Assembly: GCA_029253805.1 (NCBI GenBank) | Contig: JAQWYU010000308.1 | Coordinates: 1-9,264, forward strand | Length of the DNA: 9,264 bases | Direction: 5' to 3' | Origin: Flavobacteriaceae bacterium | Lineage (GTDB): Bacteria; Bacteroidota; Bacteroidia; Flavobacteriales; Flavobacteriaceae | Made by a program: the position numbers and the translations under genes | Part shown: in pieces, positions 7,578-9,264 of the stretch | How positions within the stretch are numbered: the stretch's first letter is position 1 | Layout: each line of letters starts with the position of its first letter | The notes under the pieces: model-generated | Seen by the model: the letters and a program-made list of their open reading frames with translations, nothing else | What the model was told of the DNA's origin: nothing | Databases searched by the model: none

Positions 7578-8828
7578 TTAATAAGATCCTGTAATCGCTT
7601 CAATAATGCCTAATGCAGCGCATTCACCAGAAATTATGGCAGCGTTTAAAGATCCGTTCAATTGAGTATCACCTGCTAGAAATAATGAATTTGTTAAACG
7701 GGTTTCAGAAGGTATCATATCATATTTTAAATTATCTAACTTTGGTAGAGCTTTAGGGACATCATAGATTTCAATTAACTTAATTGTTTTAATTCCACAA
7801 TAGGATAATAATTCTTCCTTTACAGCTTCTACAAGAGCTTCATGAGAAAGACTCTGAGTGTCTATTACCGTGACTGATAACAGCTCACTAGCTGGCTTTG
7901 ATCTTGTTTTTAGACTGCTATTATAAAAAATATTATTAACTAAAGAGCCTGGTTTTGAAATCAAACCGATGAGTTGTTTATTAATTACTCTCGTTTCTGT
8001 CTCAAAATATAAAGTTACACAGGACTTCCAATTTATTGATTGGCTATTTAAATTAGGTACTAGTTCACTGGCTTCACTAGCAATGATGGTGTAATCACTT
8101 TCTATACAAGTTCCATTAGTAAGAATGATTTCAGTTTCTTTTAGTGTTTCTACTTTCGTATTATATTTAAATTTTGTGGTTTTTAAATTTTCTAATAATT
8201 GCTTTGGAATTGCCTCAATTCCTGACTTAGGTAATGTGGCATGACCTTCACCAAACATTTTATAAACAAATTCAAACATTCTGCTTGAAGTTTGAAGTTG
8301 ATTTTCTAGAAAAATACCACTAAAAAAGGGTGTGAAAAAGTTGGTAATTATCGCTTCAGAAAAACCAAATTTTTGTAAATATGAGTGGGTAGTTTGTTCT
8401 TTTGCTGTAAAAATATTTGATAGCGATTTCTTTTTTAAATACAGATTTAGCTTTAAAATTTTAAACTTATCACGGAGTGTCCCGATTCCAGAGAAAAGGG
8501 TTGAGAATAACAAGCTGGGAGATCTAAGTGGATCACCTATAATCTTATGTCCGTTAGAAGAAAAAATAGAAGCTCCTGGTAAAAAATTTTGGAGTTCTAA
8601 AGCCTTATAATCAAGGTGTTTTTGTGCTGCGGGATAGGCAGTTAGCAATACCTGAAATCCATGATCCAATTGATAACCTTCAATTAAATCTGTTTTTACG
8701 CGCCCCCCTACTCGGTCAGTAGCCTCAATAATTACAGGACTAAACCCGTGATTCTCTAACACTCTGGCAGCAATTAGTCCACTTACACCAGCGCCTACAA
8801 TATGTATTTTTACATTCTTTTTAATCAT
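7578..8828 (-). CDS. FAD-dependent oxidoreductase, amine oxidase / phytoene desaturase-like fold
   Basis: This 416-residue protein has the dinucleotide-binding start IHIVGAGVSGLIAARVLE (GAGVSG at 12-17), an acidic residue ending the second strand (Glu35) and the RVGGRV motif (39-44) typical of the flavin-containing amine oxidase superfamily, which includes protoporphyrinogen oxidases and carotenoid desaturases. The DHGFQVLLTAYP segment (55-66) and the C-terminal FAD-closing motif AGDTQLNGSLNAAIISG (385-401) complete the fold. No signal peptide or clear membrane helix is seen, so it is probably cytosolic. The substrate is not evident; protoporphyrinogen or carotenoid activity should not be assumed. 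The ATG at 8828 begins 22 bp after the photolyase stop, so the two flavoproteins are likely co-transcribed. Confidence 0.88.
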   Translation of the reverse strand: MIKKNVKIHIVGAGVSGLIAARVLENHGFSPVIIEATDRVGGRVKTDLIEGYQLDHGFQVLLTAYPAAQKHLDYKALELQNFLPGASIFSSNGHKIIGDPLRSPSLLFSTLFSGIGTLRDKFKILKLNLYLKKKSLSNIFTAKEQTTHSYLQKFGFSEAIITNFFTPFFSGIFLENQLQTSSRMFEFVYKMFGEGHATLPKSGIEAIPKQLLENLKTTKFKYNTKVETLKETEIILTNGTCIESDYTIIASEASELVPNLNSQSINWKSCVTLYFETETRVINKQLIGLISKPGSLVNNIFYNSSLKTRSKPASELLSVTVIDTQSLSHEALVEAVKEELLSYCGIKTIKLIEIYDVPKALPKLDNLKYDMIPSETRLTNSLFLAGDTQLNGSLNAAIISGECAALGIIEAITGSY

Positions 8829-8850
8829 CAGTTAATTAAATATCCTAAAA

Positions 8851-9264
8851 TTACCTCGCATTGACATGTTTTTTTAATAAACGTTTCTTTTCTTTTTGAA
8901 CAGCAGGATGTTTTTTATGCCCCCAAATTTTATCTCTCGCTAATCGAGAACTCTGCTGTAAATCTATAATAGGTAGCGGATACACCTCTCCAATCACAAC
9001 CCCGCAAAAAGTCTGTTCCATGGCTGTCATGGTCCAAGGTTCATGAATGTACGTCACTGGAACATTAGTTAGTTCTGGAATCCATTTTTTTATAAAGATT
9101 CCATCAGGATCATGATCTTGCGAATTTTTCACTGGGTTGTATAAACGAACTGTATTTATCCCTGTAGTCCCGGCTTGCATCTGAAACTGTGGATAGTGTA
9201 TTCCAGGCTCATAGTCTAGAAACTGTCTAGCAAGATGGAAGGTCACTTCACGCCAATCTTGGTC
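8851..9264 (-). CDS. Photolyase/cryptochrome family protein, C-terminal fragment (5' part outside the window)
   Basis: The frame is open to the window edge (DQDWREVTF... in frame), so the GTG near 9246 is internal; 137 C-terminal residues of a protein that is usually near 450-500 long are present. They cover the end of the FAD-binding domain: [49 protein letters not shown] and IHEPW match the photolyase order DWRE...FR.FNP...D..G.FIR.WLPEL..VP...HEPW. Photolyases repair UV-induced pyrimidine dimers with blue light, and cryptochromes are their signalling relatives; which one this is cannot be decided. By hand alignment to E. coli PhrB the flavin-side tryptophans appear replaced (see findings). 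The tail is lysine- and histidine-rich ([17 protein letters not shown]). The gene is followed closely by an FAD oxidoreductase gene. Confidence 0.9.
   Translation of the reverse strand, partial: DQDWREVTFHLARQFLDYEPGIHYPQFQMQAGTTGINTVRLYNPVKNSQDHDPDGIFIKKWIPELTNVPVTYIHEPWTMTAMEQTFCGVVIGEVYPLPIIDLQQSSRLARDKIWGHKKHPAVQKEKKRLLKKHVNAR

Noticed and set aside
8332..8610. Open frame of 92 codons on the + strand
   Set aside because: It is antisense to the FAD oxidoreductase, whose motifs are intact on both sides of it; no recognisable features of its own.
9244..9246. GTG as the start of a small protein at 9246
   Set aside because: The frame is open to the window edge and the preceding residues DQDWRE are photolyase sequence; the gene is cut by the window.

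Overview
The window looks like chromosome from a member of the Bacteroidota, most likely a (marine-type) Flavobacteriia. The reasons are strongly AT-rich DNA, A/T-rich leaders with no Shine-Dalgarno sequences, a TonB-dependent receptor with the N-terminal carboxypeptidase-regulatory-like domain typical of that phylum, a 'LNEVIINA' plug-entry motif, and small families (DUF2461, DUF3817, a short 'RP.I...FQN..LRPI.K.QNDL' protein) that I associate with flavobacteria. I see no mobile element, CRISPR array, tRNA or rRNA.

Layout. Bases 1-1410 carry two + strand genes 3 bp apart: a 5'-truncated, divergent TruA-family pseudouridine synthase and a DUF2461 protein. Everything from 1400 to 9264 is on the - strand and meets the first block tail to tail with an 11-bp overlap. 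Read in its own direction the - strand has three groups. (1) 9264-7578: the C-terminal part of a photolyase/cryptochrome, then an FAD-dependent amine-oxidase-fold oxidoreductase. (2) 7492-3588: a TonB-dependent receptor, a PQQ-type aldose dehydrogenase lipoprotein and a membrane-anchored c-type cytochrome, closed by a hairpin that overlaps the last stop codon. (3) 3350-1400: a DUF3817 membrane protein, a YbdG-type MscS channel and a small helical protein of unknown function, packed with 7-bp and 3-bp gaps.

How the genes may work together. Group 2 is the most suggestive unit: an outer-membrane importer, a periplasm-facing quinoprotein dehydrogenase and an electron acceptor in one transcriptional direction. 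Dehydrogenase to cytochrome to respiratory chain is a conventional reading. The new suggestion is that the receptor imports the cofactor PQQ itself (as PqqU/YncD does in E. coli) rather than iron, so that a cell without PQQ synthesis could still charge the enzyme. This is inference from neighbourhood. Group 3 may be an osmotic or envelope-stress cassette around the channel. Group 1 pairs two flavoproteins, and the photolyase fragment appears to lack the usual tryptophans beside the flavin.

No stretch over 300 bp lacks a gene. The largest gap (3351-3587) holds a terminator for group 2 and a possible promoter for group 3.
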